Of a DNA stretch of 52,655 bases, positions 36,181 through 44,023 are shown piece by piece. Position 1 is the first letter of the stretch. Every line of letters begins with the position of its first letter. The notes beneath the pieces were generated by a model that was given only the letters and a program-made list of their open reading frames with translations, searched no databases and had not been told where the DNA came from. A program made the position numbers and the translations under genes. Source of the stretch: Methyloglobulus sp. (GTDB lineage Bacteria > Pseudomonadota > Gammaproteobacteria > Methylococcales > Methylomonadaceae); assembly GCA_013141505.1 (NCBI GenBank), contig JABFQX010000001.1:1-52655 (forward strand). Reading direction: 5' to 3'.

Positions 36181-36594
36181 TTATGTTTTTGTCGAATTTT
36201 GGGCTTTGCCAATTTCATTTTGAATTCCTAAAAAATAGATCAGGTCACCTTTATCATTGTATAAAGGCTTAATTTTTAGCCTATTGATAAAAATTTCACC
36301 GTTCTTACGATAGTTTATGATTTCAACTTCATCAGGTTGTTCATTTGCTATTGAGTTTCGTATTTTTAATGTTGATTCACTAGTAGTAGCAGAGCCTTGT
36401 AAAAAGCGGCAATTCTTTCCGATGACTTCCGCTACCGAATATCCAGTCATTTTCAAAAAAACATCATTTGCATACATAAGGGGCAAGTCATCAATAGATG
36501 GATCCGCCAAGGTAACCCCATTTGAACACTCGTTTAGCACTTCTAAGAGATAATTGGGTATAGCGTTTTCATCATTAAAATATAAATGACTCAT
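36181..36594 (-). CDS. short LOV-domain photoreceptor
   Basis: A 137-residue protein made of a single PAS/LOV domain with short flanking helices. It carries GKNCRFLQG with the photoactive cysteine Cys62, then IRNSI, NYRKNGEIFINRLKIKPLYN (Asn94 and Asn104) and FLGIQNE (Gln125). These are the flavin-contacting residues of LOV proteins. Such short LOV proteins bind FMN, form a cysteinyl adduct in blue light and signal by dimer changes. No output domain is fused, so a partner is needed; the adjacent NtrC-type regulator and kinases are candidates (inference). Confidence 0.9.
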   Translation of the reverse strand: MSHLYFNDENAIPNYLLEVLNECSNGVTLADPSIDDLPLMYANDVFLKMTGYSVAEVIGKNCRFLQGSATTSESTLKIRNSIANEQPDEVEIINYRKNGEIFINRLKIKPLYNDKGDLIYFLGIQNEIGKAQNSTKT

Positions 36595-36653
36595 TTTTTT
36601 ATTTATAAGATTTTATGTAAAAATATCATTAGCTTATTACCTGAAAAAGGTAA

Positions 36654-37991
36654 TTATTTAGTAATTTTGAGCTTGTTGTAAAGCGTCTTAACACTGATTC
36701 CCAACAATTGTGCGGACTTCTCTTTGTTACCAGTACAATGTGCCAGAGTTTTATTTATCAACTTGTTTTCCAGCTCTGTGATTGTCATGCCCGGAACTAT
36801 TTCATCCACATTAGACTGCTTTGATTGACTAGTTCCACCATTAACATTGAAAAGGCATTCTGCTGTAATGTCCCGATCTGCCATAATAAAGGCACGCTGG
36901 ATGGCATTTCGTAATTCACGGACATTGCCTGGCCAGGAATAACTTCGTATTTTATCCAAGGCATCGGAAGTCAGTACTTTACGCTGGTTTTCTGTCCGGT
37001 TAAGCTCTAATAAAAAATACTCCGCCAGGATCTCGGTGTCTTCTAGCCTCTCCCTAAGCGGAGGAAGATTTAATGGGAAGACTTGCAACCGGTACATTAA
37101 GTCTTCACGTAACTTACCATCGGCCACGGCCTTTGCCGGATCTCTATTCGTGGCGGCAACAATCCGCACATCGGTTTGGATGACCGTATTGCTTCCCACC
37201 GGCATGATGCATCCGGTTTCCAGCACTCGAAGTAATTTTGCTTGCATTTCGATCGGCATTTCTGTCACTTCGTCTAAAAACAAGGTGCCGCAAGATGCTT
37301 GCTCAAAGTAACCTTTACGGTCTTTTGTGGCACCGGTAAAACTCCCCTTTTCGTGACCGAATAATTCGCTTTCAATTAATTGGGGCGAGATAGCGCTGCA
37401 ATTCAAGGCCAAAAACATATTTTTTCGCCGCGCACTCAGTTCATGGATAGTTTGCGCGACCATTTCCTTGCCCGTACCACTTTCACCCGTAATCAAGACG
37501 GTTGCATTACAGGGTGCTACCCTGGAGATTTGCTCATATACAGTTTGCATAGCGGGGGATGTTCCCCATAATTTACCAAATCGCCCCAATTCCAGGAGTT
37601 CATTGCGTAAGGTATCAATTTCCTCTTTGAGGTCACAGGGTTTGGGGATACGGGCAAGCAAGCTTTTGAGGCGCTGAATGTTAACTGGTTTGGTTAAGTA
37701 ATCCCGAAAACCCAGACGTAAGGCTTCTATGGAGGTTTCCATGCTGGCAAACCCCGTCATCAAGATCATTTCGACATGTTTGGGTGGTTCAGAATCGCCA
37801 AATATTTCGAAACCCTTGCCATCAGGTAACATTAGGTCAGTCAAAATGACGTCAGGCATACGTTTTTTGACTTCAGCTTTAGCTTGCTCCAGGGTGGTTG
37901 CTGTCGTCACCATAAAACCTTCATTGGCGATTATGTGCTTGAGCGCCAAGCCGGCATCGACATCGTCATCTACTATCAATACGTGAGGCAT
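36654..37991 (-). CDS. NtrC-family sigma-54 response regulator
   Basis: A 445-residue activator in three parts. The receiver (residues 1-120) has phospho-acceptor Asp52 (ILTDLMLPDGKG) and acidic pocket DDDVD. The AAA+ domain has Walker A GESGTGKE (169-176), the sigma-54 contact loop GSFTGA (216-221; the usual form is GAFTGA), Walker B LFLDEV (237-242) and the arginine-finger region. A Fis-type HTH (residues about 405-445) ends in LLGISVKTLYNKLK. It is the last gene of the unit with the receiver and receiver-kinase, 18 bp after the latter. Likely controls the sigma-54 promoters of this region. Confidence 0.92.
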   Translation of the reverse strand: MPHVLIVDDDVDAGLALKHIIANEGFMVTTATTLEQAKAEVKKRMPDVILTDLMLPDGKGFEIFGDSEPPKHVEMILMTGFASMETSIEALRLGFRDYLTKPVNIQRLKSLLARIPKPCDLKEEIDTLRNELLELGRFGKLWGTSPAMQTVYEQISRVAPCNATVLITGESGTGKEMVAQTIHELSARRKNMFLALNCSAISPQLIESELFGHEKGSFTGATKDRKGYFEQASCGTLFLDEVTEMPIEMQAKLLRVLETGCIMPVGSNTVIQTDVRIVAATNRDPAKAVADGKLREDLMYRLQVFPLNLPPLRERLEDTEILAEYFLLELNRTENQRKVLTSDALDKIRSYSWPGNVRELRNAIQRAFIMADRDITAECLFNVNGGTSQSKQSNVDEIVPGMTITELENKLINKTLAHCTGNKEKSAQLLGISVKTLYNKLKITK

Positions 37992-38009
37992 GCTGTAAGT
38001 TAATTAAAT

Positions 38010-39209
38010 TTAGGCGGGAATTATGGGAAGGGTGACGAAGAATGTTGAACCCTTATTTAAACCTTCACTTTCTGCATGAATGGAACCGTTGTGCAAGAGC
38101 ACCAATTTCTTGGCAATGGTTAGCCCTATACCCAGACCGATATTACTGCTGTAACTATGGGTAGGCGCCTGCAAATAGCGGTCAAAAACCAACGGCATCA
38201 TTTTATCAGTAATCCCGATACCGGAATCCTTAAACGTAACAACGGCATGCAGTTTACCATCAATATTCTGTACCCTAATGTTAATAGCTATGCTCCCTAA
38301 GGTTGGAGTAAATTTGATGCTGTTAGATAACAAATTGCCGAAAATTTGTTGTAACCGGTCAGGATCGGCATCCAATAAAATTTTCTCGCTATCAGGGGCA
38401 AAAGTTAATTTAATAATTTTTTCGGCTGCCACGGGTTGCTGAGTGTTCATTACATTTTTAACTATCTCAACAAGATTAACCGTATGTTTGTAGAGCTTGA
38501 TCATTCCGTTTAAGCCACGGGTTAACTCAACCAGGTCGTCCAATATTTTGCTTTGCTGTTTAACCGAACGTTCGATGGTGTCGATGGCTATTTTTATAGT
38601 GTCCGGTTCAGTTTCAGGGGCTTTTAAAATATCAATCCAAAGCAATATTGAATTGATGGGGCCACGTAACTCATGGGAAACCATAGCCAAAAAGTCATCC
38701 TTACTTTTATTGGCGGCTTCCGCCTGTTCACGCTTCTCAACCGCCAAAGCCAAAGCCAGCCGTTCCTGCTCATGTTTTTTTACCGCGCAAACATAGCGGA
38801 TAACACGATCAAGGTTGGTAGAATTGAGTTCTGATTTAACCAAAAAGTCGCTGGCACCTACCTGCATTGCAGACAGATCAATTTGCCGGTCGGAATGTTC
38901 GGTCAGCAGAATCATAGGGATCGAAACGCCTTCTTTGCTGACCTGGCGCATGATATCTAAGCCGGTTTCGTTACCAAGACGATAATCCAACAGGCATACA
39001 TTAAAAGCGCAATCTGGTGCTAGGAGTTTGGTTAAGGCATCGTGGCTGTTATTAACCCAATCAAGCTGATAGTCAGTTTGATCAATTTCGGAGAGCAGGT
39101 CACGGGTAATGACATAATCGTCCTCGTCATCCTCCACCAAAAGGACACGCAGCGTTGTCAGCACATCAGTCGCTACTTTGGTTTGCAAACCAGGGCATAT
39201 TCCGCCCAA
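38010..39209 (-). CDS. receiver-histidine kinase hybrid
   Basis: A 399-residue cytosolic protein: an N-terminal receiver (LRVLLVEDDEDDYVITRDLL, NVCLLDYRLG with phospho-Asp, KSELN), a short coiled linker (residues 140-165), a HisKA domain with FLAMVSHELRGPINSILLWI, and a HATPase_c domain (NLLSNSIKFTP, DSGIGITDKMMPLVFDRY, GLGIGLTIAKKLVLLHNG). There is no membrane segment or sensory domain, so it relays signals within a phosphorelay. The ATG start overlaps the upstream gene by 37 bp; a GTG at 39164 is an alternative with no overlap. Confidence 0.9.
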   Translation of the reverse strand: MGGICPGLQTKVATDVLTTLRVLLVEDDEDDYVITRDLLSEIDQTDYQLDWVNNSHDALTKLLAPDCAFNVCLLDYRLGNETGLDIMRQVSKEGVSIPMILLTEHSDRQIDLSAMQVGASDFLVKSELNSTNLDRVIRYVCAVKKHEQERLALALAVEKREQAEAANKSKDDFLAMVSHELRGPINSILLWIDILKAPETEPDTIKIAIDTIERSVKQQSKILDDLVELTRGLNGMIKLYKHTVNLVEIVKNVMNTQQPVAAEKIIKLTFAPDSEKILLDADPDRLQQIFGNLLSNSIKFTPTLGSIAINIRVQNIDGKLHAVVTFKDSGIGITDKMMPLVFDRYLQAPTHSYSSNIGLGIGLTIAKKLVLLHNGSIHAESEGLNKGSTFFVTLPIIPA

Positions 39210-39637
39210 TAATTTTTTATCGTTTGCATAGCAGCCACTAAGCTGTCAAAGGTACCTGATTTGGAAATGAAGGTATTGGCACCACTATCGTAGCTGGTTT
39301 TAATATCCTGAGGCGAGGTGGATGTTGAAAAAACCACCACCGGAATATGTCGTAAACCAGGGTTAGATTTAATTTCTTTAAGGGCTTCCCTACCGTCTTT
39401 TTTTGGCATATTGAGGTCTAGCAAAATCAAATCAGGAAGTTTTTGTTGGTCTGTCCCGCTATATTTATGCCGTCCTAAGAGGAAATCCATCAGATCTTCT
39501 CCATCTTCGACAAAACGCACATTGTCAATGGGAAAATTGGCGTCAATTAAAGCTTCCTGAACTAGGAGTCGATCATCAGGGTCGTCATCGGCCATAAGAA
39601 TGGTATTCACGTGTTTATCAGGCTGCTTGTAATTCAT
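39173..39637 (-). CDS. single-domain response regulator (Rcp1-like)
   Basis: A 154-residue stand-alone receiver. It has ILMADDDPDDRLLVQEAL, LPDLILLDLNMPKKDGREAL with the phospho-Asp, VVFSTSTSPQDI and FISKSGTF with the conserved Lys. The extended form with a flexible alpha4 region matches Rcp1-type regulators that pair with phytochrome-like and CHASE-type histidine kinases. It is directly downstream of such a kinase (CHASE3), 230 bp away, and overlaps the next kinase, so it likely carries phosphate between them. Confidence 0.9.
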   Translation of the reverse strand: MNYKQPDKHVNTILMADDDPDDRLLVQEALIDANFPIDNVRFVEDGEDLMDFLLGRHKYSGTDQQKLPDLILLDLNMPKKDGREALKEIKSNPGLRHIPVVVFSTSTSPQDIKTSYDSGANTFISKSGTFDSLVAAMQTIKNYWAEYALVCKPK

Positions 39638-39867
39638 GTCTGTTTATCCAGTGAAAAAATCAAATAATAAAATTCTAATTATTAGTGTGGTTAGTCTAAA
39701 GTTCTTACATACAGTGATGCTATTTCTAAAAAACTCAAGACTAGGAGAATTCTTATTATTGATGCACTCCATACTAACCAACTATGTCGTTGAAATTAAC
39801 TATACAGAATTAATCTAATTAATTGATTGCTCTGACTAATTAAAAGGCATATAAATAAATCGTAATT

Positions 39868-41361
39868 TCAGATGGAGGGAAAACCTAACACAAACATGGT
39901 TCCCTTTCCTTCTGGGGAAGGCAACACCCGAATATAGCCATGGTGTTTCTCAATTATTTTGCGGCAGACCGCCAGCCCAATCCCTGTGCCTTCGTATTCT
40001 GCTTTACCATGTAAGCGTTGAAAGGGCGCAAATATTTTATCGACATATTTCGGGTCAATCCCTATGCCGTTATCAATAACGGCAATTTCATAAAAATTTT
40101 GTTTTCTTTCTGGGTCAGAAAAACTGGCTTGGTTATGCCAAACCACCGAAATTTCGGGGAGCGCGTCAGGGCGATGAAATTTTAAGGCATTGCTAATAAT
40201 ATTTTGTACTAACTGCCTAATTTGTAAGGGATCGGCCTTTATTGTCGGCAAGTTACCGATACAGACTTGGCCTTGATAATGTTCGATACTGCCTTCCAAA
40301 TCGCTCAATACTTCTTGCAAGATAACATTAAAATTAATGGGGGCAACATTATCAGTTGTATCTTGATTCGATACCCGAGAAAACTGCAATAAATCGTTGA
40401 TTAATTTTTGCATACGCTTGGCGGCGCTTTGCATGCGTTCTAGGTAATCCAATGATGATTCATCTAGATTATCAGCGGCTTTTTGCTTTAATCGATCGCC
40501 GAAAACCTGTATTTTGCGCAAGGGCTCTTGCAGGTCATGGGAAGCGACATAAGCAAATTCCTGCAATTCCCGGTTACTTTGTTCCAGTTCTTGCGTCCTC
40601 TCTAATACTTTTTGCTCTAGATTGTCACGCGCGTTAGCCTCCGATTTCTCAATTTCTTGCCGTCGTCGTAAATCATTCACTAATAGAAAGTAGGCAAACA
40701 AAACTAATGCGGTGGTGAATAGTGCCCCTATGACCAAACCCTTGAGCGCATAATCCCGACTCTCAGATGAGTTTTCTGTCCTGGCTTTCAGAAGCAGTTT
40801 TTCGGTTTCTTGAATATTCTCGGCGAGAAGTGATATTTCTCGCATCATGGCCAGGCCCCCGCCCAGGATTAAGAACTTTCTACCTTCTTCTTCGCCTTTA
40901 TTTTGATAAACATCAACGACCTCACGCATATTGATTTTCCGTTTTTCGAAGAGTTCTTTAAGTTTTTGTATTTTAATTAACTGCCCGGGATTATCGCTAA
41001 CCAGCTTCTGAAGCTTTAGTAAATGCTTATCGGTGGTTAGTAATGTTTTTTCAAATCTATCCAGGTACTCGGGGTCACGGGTCAGGAGGAAACCTCTTTG
41101 CCTGCCTTCAGCCGCGCGAATATTGGTTGAAACTTCCAAAACCTGCTCGATGACTTCCTGGGAATGTAAAACCAGAATGTTGTCTTCTATCAATCCTAAT
41201 GTAGCCCGGTAGGAAATGAAGGTAGTAAACACCAAACAACAAAATATGAGAAATAACGTCCAAATTGAGGACGACATTATGACCTCTGCACGAAAGAAAC
41301 TGACCGCTCTTTTTTTGAAAAGAACATAATTTTGATAACAACTGCGAAATAATGAAGTCAT
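39868..41361 (-). CDS. CHASE3-domain sensor histidine kinase
   Basis: A 497-residue membrane kinase. Two membrane helices (residues about 32-52 and 208-230) flank a periplasmic CHASE3 sensor with the motif IRAAEGRQRGFLLTRDPEYLDRFE. A coiled coil (ARDNLEQKVLERTQELEQSNRELQEFAYVASHDLQEPLRKIQVF) includes the phospho-His in VASHDLQEP, and the HATPase_c domain has NIISNALKFHRP, DNGIGIDPKYVDKIFAPFQRL and GTGIGLAVCRKIIEKHHG. HWE-like/phytochrome-type kinases with this H-box usually phosphorylate Rcp1-type receivers, which is what follows. The signal sensed is unknown. Confidence 0.92.
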   Translation of the reverse strand: MTSLFRSCYQNYVLFKKRAVSFFRAEVIMSSSIWTLFLIFCCLVFTTFISYRATLGLIEDNILVLHSQEVIEQVLEVSTNIRAAEGRQRGFLLTRDPEYLDRFEKTLLTTDKHLLKLQKLVSDNPGQLIKIQKLKELFEKRKINMREVVDVYQNKGEEEGRKFLILGGGLAMMREISLLAENIQETEKLLLKARTENSSESRDYALKGLVIGALFTTALVLFAYFLLVNDLRRRQEIEKSEANARDNLEQKVLERTQELEQSNRELQEFAYVASHDLQEPLRKIQVFGDRLKQKAADNLDESSLDYLERMQSAAKRMQKLINDLLQFSRVSNQDTTDNVAPINFNVILQEVLSDLEGSIEHYQGQVCIGNLPTIKADPLQIRQLVQNIISNALKFHRPDALPEISVVWHNQASFSDPERKQNFYEIAVIDNGIGIDPKYVDKIFAPFQRLHGKAEYEGTGIGLAVCRKIIEKHHGYIRVLPSPEGKGTMFVLGFPSI

Positions 41362-41640
41362 TTTAATGCTCTATGTCATAGCAAGTTATCGGAAACAAAT
41401 TTTGAAAAATTTGCTTTTCAGAGGTTGGCGACAGGCTCTTCCAACAAAAACGTCTAACCAAATAAATTTTAAGCATTTTGTTATTACTGAAATACTCCAG
41501 ATTCCATTCCTTTTGACAACAAGTCGCTAGATATTTTTCTGAGGAAAAAACCCATTAAACATCAAGATGCCAATAATTCTTATAAATTATTGCGAAAGTC
41601 ATCGGTAATTTTTTCCTGTCCTTGGGTAAATGTTACTTAT

Positions 41641-41655
41641 TTTCTTAGAAAGAAA
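41641..41655. promoter_or_regulatory. palindrome, possible activator site
   Basis: TTTCTT-AGA-AAGAAA. A similar TTCTT-TCC-AAGAA stands at 46811-46823 upstream of the second plus-strand sigma-54 element. The shared TTCTT-N3-AAGAA form suggests a dimeric enhancer-binding site, but two AT-rich examples are weak evidence. Confidence 0.35.
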
Positions 41656-41722
41656 CCTTTCCTCAATACTTTTACTGGCTCCTATCTATTTGTTTTATAG
41701 ACATATTATTTATTTACAAATG

Positions 41723-41740
41723 TTGGCTCGAAAAATGCTT
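41723..41740 (+). promoter_or_regulatory. sigma-54 promoter element (-24/-12)
   Basis: TTGGCTCGAAAAATGCTT: GG at 41725-41726 and GC at 41737-41738 with exactly 10 bases between. It lies about 50 bp before the rlpA start, giving a short leader. It closely resembles the element at 46861 (same first eight bases). Confidence 0.7.
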
Positions 41741-41788
41741 AACTCTATTGTAAGCAAATTTTAAACTTACGACCTGGAGCCAATAACA

Positions 41789-42235
41789 ATGAAAACTATA
41801 TCCGGTGTTAGCTGCTTGATTATTTTAATGGCACTTAATGGTTGCCAAAAGGAAGAGGCTACCAAAACGTCAGAAAATACGTCCCCCGAAGGGCCTAAAG
41901 GTGCTGTGGTAAAACAGCAAGGACAGGCATCCTGGTATGGCCCGGGCTTTCACGGCAAAACTACCGCCAATGGTGAAACGTATGACCAAAATGCCATGAC
42001 CGCCGCATCCAAGACTTTACCGTTGGGTACAGCAGCCAAGGTCACGAATGTTGAAACGGGTAAATCTGTTACGGTAAAAATTAATGACCGTGGCCCGTAT
42101 GTTGGCAACCGGGTCATGGATTTATCAAAAGCTGCCGCCGACAAAATCGGCATAAAAAAGAAGGGGGTGGGCAAGGTAAAAATTGTCGCCCATAAGCCTG
42201 TAAAGAAACAAAAATACAAGCACAAACGCAAGTAA
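41789..42235 (+). CDS. RlpA-like double-psi barrel lipoprotein
   Basis: A 148-residue lipoprotein (lipobox LMALNGC, Cys19). After a charged linker it carries the RlpA double-psi beta-barrel: GQASWYGPGFHGKTTANGETYD, MTAASKTLPLGTAAKVTN, VKINDRGPYVGNRVMDLSKAAADKIG, with the catalytic Asp and His positions of septal lytic transglycosylases. There is no C-terminal SPOR domain; the end is a Lys-rich tail. It would act on peptidoglycan at the outer-membrane inner face. Driven by the sigma-54-like element upstream and probably co-transcribed with the GlsB-type gene. Confidence 0.87.
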   Translation: MKTISGVSCLIILMALNGCQKEEATKTSENTSPEGPKGAVVKQQGQASWYGPGFHGKTTANGETYDQNAMTAASKTLPLGTAAKVTNVETGKSVTVKINDRGPYVGNRVMDLSKAAADKIGIKKKGVGKVKIVAHKPVKKQKYKHKRK

Positions 42236-42289
42236 TATCAATTAAAACTGAAATTATTGAATTTAATTTTTTACAAAAGGAGAAAGACC

Positions 42290-42541
42290 ATGTTCATATC
42301 ATTACTTATTTATGTAGCTATTGGCGCTGTTGCAGGCTGGCTTGCCGGAAATCTGTTGGAAGGCGGCGGCTATGGGCCTGTCGGAAACATCATCGTCGGC
42401 ATCATAGGGTCGCTGGTTGGCGGGTTTTTGTTAGGGTTGGTTGGTATATTGCTACCGGGTGGGCTGATTGGCTCAATTTTTACTGCAACCATCGGTGCAA
42501 TTCTATTCCTGTATGCGATCCGGTTTGTCAGGAGAGCCTAG
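42290..42541 (+). CDS. GlsB/YeaQ/YmgE-type membrane protein
   Basis: An 83-residue protein with three membrane helices. It begins MFISLLIYVAIGAVAGWLAG and has GGYGPVGNIIVGIIGSLVGGFLLG, the signature of the transglycosylase-associated/GlsB family. The expected role is in envelope stress response. The start is ATG 42290, preceded by AAAGGAGAAAG. It lies 54 bp after rlpA, in the same direction, without an intervening terminator. Confidence 0.87.
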   Translation: MFISLLIYVAIGAVAGWLAGNLLEGGGYGPVGNIIVGIIGSLVGGFLLGLVGILLPGGLIGSIFTATIGAILFLYAIRFVRRA

Positions 42542-42550
42542 TCAAACAAT

Positions 42551-42567
42551 CGTATAGTATCTATACG
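42551..42567. terminator. short hairpin between small membrane-protein genes
   Basis: CGTATAG-TAT-CTATACG, a perfect 7-bp stem with a 3-nt loop, 10 bp after the GlsB-type stop. There is no long T-run, so it may be a weak terminator or an mRNA-stabilising hairpin. Confidence 0.35.
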
Positions 42568-42591
42568 GCTTATATTTCAGGAGAATAGGAC

Positions 42592-42762
42592 ATGTCAAAA
42601 TACAACTCTTGTGTTGCTGTTAAAGCCAATACCAATAAAACTGAGTCGTCAGTAGTTTTGGTGGTACTAACTATTATCGTCATTATATCGATGGCATTAC
42701 ATAAAAGTCATGACACTGCTACCGAAGTTACATCGGTTGGACAGGAAATTCACTCTCAATAG
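42592..42762 (+). CDS. small membrane protein, 56 residues
   Basis: MSKYNSCVAVKANTNKTESS followed by one membrane helix (VVLVVLTIIVIISMAL) and a polar tail ending VTSVGQEIHSQ. A strong ribosome-binding site CAGGAG lies 8 bp before the ATG, which is why I accept so short a frame. It is not homologous to anything I recognise. It belongs to the rlpA-GlsB run of envelope genes. Confidence 0.55.
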   Translation: MSKYNSCVAVKANTNKTESSVVLVVLTIIVIISMALHKSHDTATEVTSVGQEIHSQ

Positions 42763-42917
42763 CCATTATTTGATACAACCCAAGCCTTGATGTTAGAGGT
42801 GTGGGTTGGATCTGGCATATGAAAGTGCAATCAATTACCCTTGCAGCAATAGTGCTAAAAGTTATTAAAATGAAAATCTACAACCCTTTAAATCTCCATC
42901 AAAATGGTAGATTTATA

Positions 42918-43961
42918 ATGGATAACAAATTTTTGATAATTTGCAGCTTTATTCTATTTACACAATTTTTATGTGCAGAAGTTATTGAACAAATTCCTAT
43001 TGAAGAAAAAATTGCAACCCAAAAAATCTTGGGCATGATTGAACATAGCGTGAAAACTGAAGCACTTCATGGTCAAGCCCGTAGGGACGCGCATCCTAAG
43101 TCACACGGGTGCGTGATGGCCAAATTTAGCGTATTAGCCTCTCTTCCGAAAAGCCTAAAAATGGGAATTTTTAAAGAACTCCGTGATTACCCAGCATGGA
43201 TTCGGTTCTCTAACGGTTCAGGTAAGATACAAGATGACTCAGAAGGTGATGGCCGTGGTATGGCAATTAAGCTGATGGGTGTAGAAAAGAGCAAATCCTT
43301 GACTCAGGATTTTGTCATGATTAACCATCCAGTATTCTTTGTGCGTAATGCATCAGATTATGTTGAGTTCCAGCAGGCAATTATTGCAGATAGTCCATTC
43401 CGCTTCTTTTTCCCAAGCCTCAATCCGTTTAAATTCAGGCTTCGCGAGTTTTGGATTGTGAACGAAATTAAAAACAAGGATGTCACCAATCCACTCGATA
43501 TCCAATACTGGAGCCAGACACCCTATAGCTTCGGTCAAAGCGCCGTGAAGTATTCAGCGCGATCCTGCCATAAATCAATACCCTTACACGAGTCATCTTC
43601 CCCTAATTACTTGAGGGAAAATATGGTTCGCCAACTAGAAAAAAGTTCTGCTTGTTTTGAATTTATGGTCCAAGTACGAAATCAGTCAACAGATATGCCT
43701 ATAGAAGATCCGACCATTGAATGGAGTGAAGAAATGTCGCCTTTTATTACCGTTGCTCGAGTGACAATTCCTCCACAACAGTTTAATACACCCAAACAAA
43801 ATGAGTTATGTGAAAATTTGTCTTTTTCACCCTGGCATGCAACTCCTGAACACCGGCCTCTTGGCGGAATTAATCGGGTACGTAAGGTAGTGTACGAAAC
43901 GATCTCACGAGTACGCCACGAGATAAATGGGCAAGAGATCATTGAGCCTACCAGGTTTTAA
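42918..43961 (+). CDS. catalase-like haem protein, exported
   Basis: A 347-residue protein (from ATG 42918; earlier ATGs add 39 residues without a signal sequence). A signal peptide (ICSFILFTQFLCAEV) precedes a catalase-superfamily domain: RDAHPKSHGCVMAKFSV (distal His position), WIRFSNGSGKIQDDSEGDGRGMAIKLMGV, TQDFVMINHPVFFVRNASDYVEF, and the C-terminal HRPLGGINRVRKVVYETISRVRHEINGQ. These are the small catalase-related haem proteins, which have weak catalase or peroxidase activity or act as allene-oxide-synthase-like enzymes. It probably works in the periplasm. Confidence 0.8.
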   Translation: MDNKFLIICSFILFTQFLCAEVIEQIPIEEKIATQKILGMIEHSVKTEALHGQARRDAHPKSHGCVMAKFSVLASLPKSLKMGIFKELRDYPAWIRFSNGSGKIQDDSEGDGRGMAIKLMGVEKSKSLTQDFVMINHPVFFVRNASDYVEFQQAIIADSPFRFFFPSLNPFKFRLREFWIVNEIKNKDVTNPLDIQYWSQTPYSFGQSAVKYSARSCHKSIPLHESSSPNYLRENMVRQLEKSSACFEFMVQVRNQSTDMPIEDPTIEWSEEMSPFITVARVTIPPQQFNTPKQNELCENLSFSPWHATPEHRPLGGINRVRKVVYETISRVRHEINGQEIIEPTRF

Positions 43962-44023
43962 CAACGCTTGAAAAAATTTTGAGTTCATGAACCTTGGTAA
44001 CAGTTAACACTATTAGGATTTAT

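Larger units (their letters stand above)
41362..41788. other. promoter region between divergent signalling and rlpA genes
   Basis: 427 bp without a gene. It contains a TTTCTT-AGA-AAGAAA palindrome (41641-41655) about 70 bp upstream of a sigma-54-like element at 41723-41740. The rest is AT-rich with no ORF. Confidence 0.45.

Noticed and set aside
42781-42840. Possible fourth sigma-54 element (TGGGTTGGATCTGGCAT) before the catalase-like gene
   Set aside because: GG-N10-GC spacing can be drawn but the -24 box lacks the C after GG and the -12 box is poor; a second alignment has 11 bases between.
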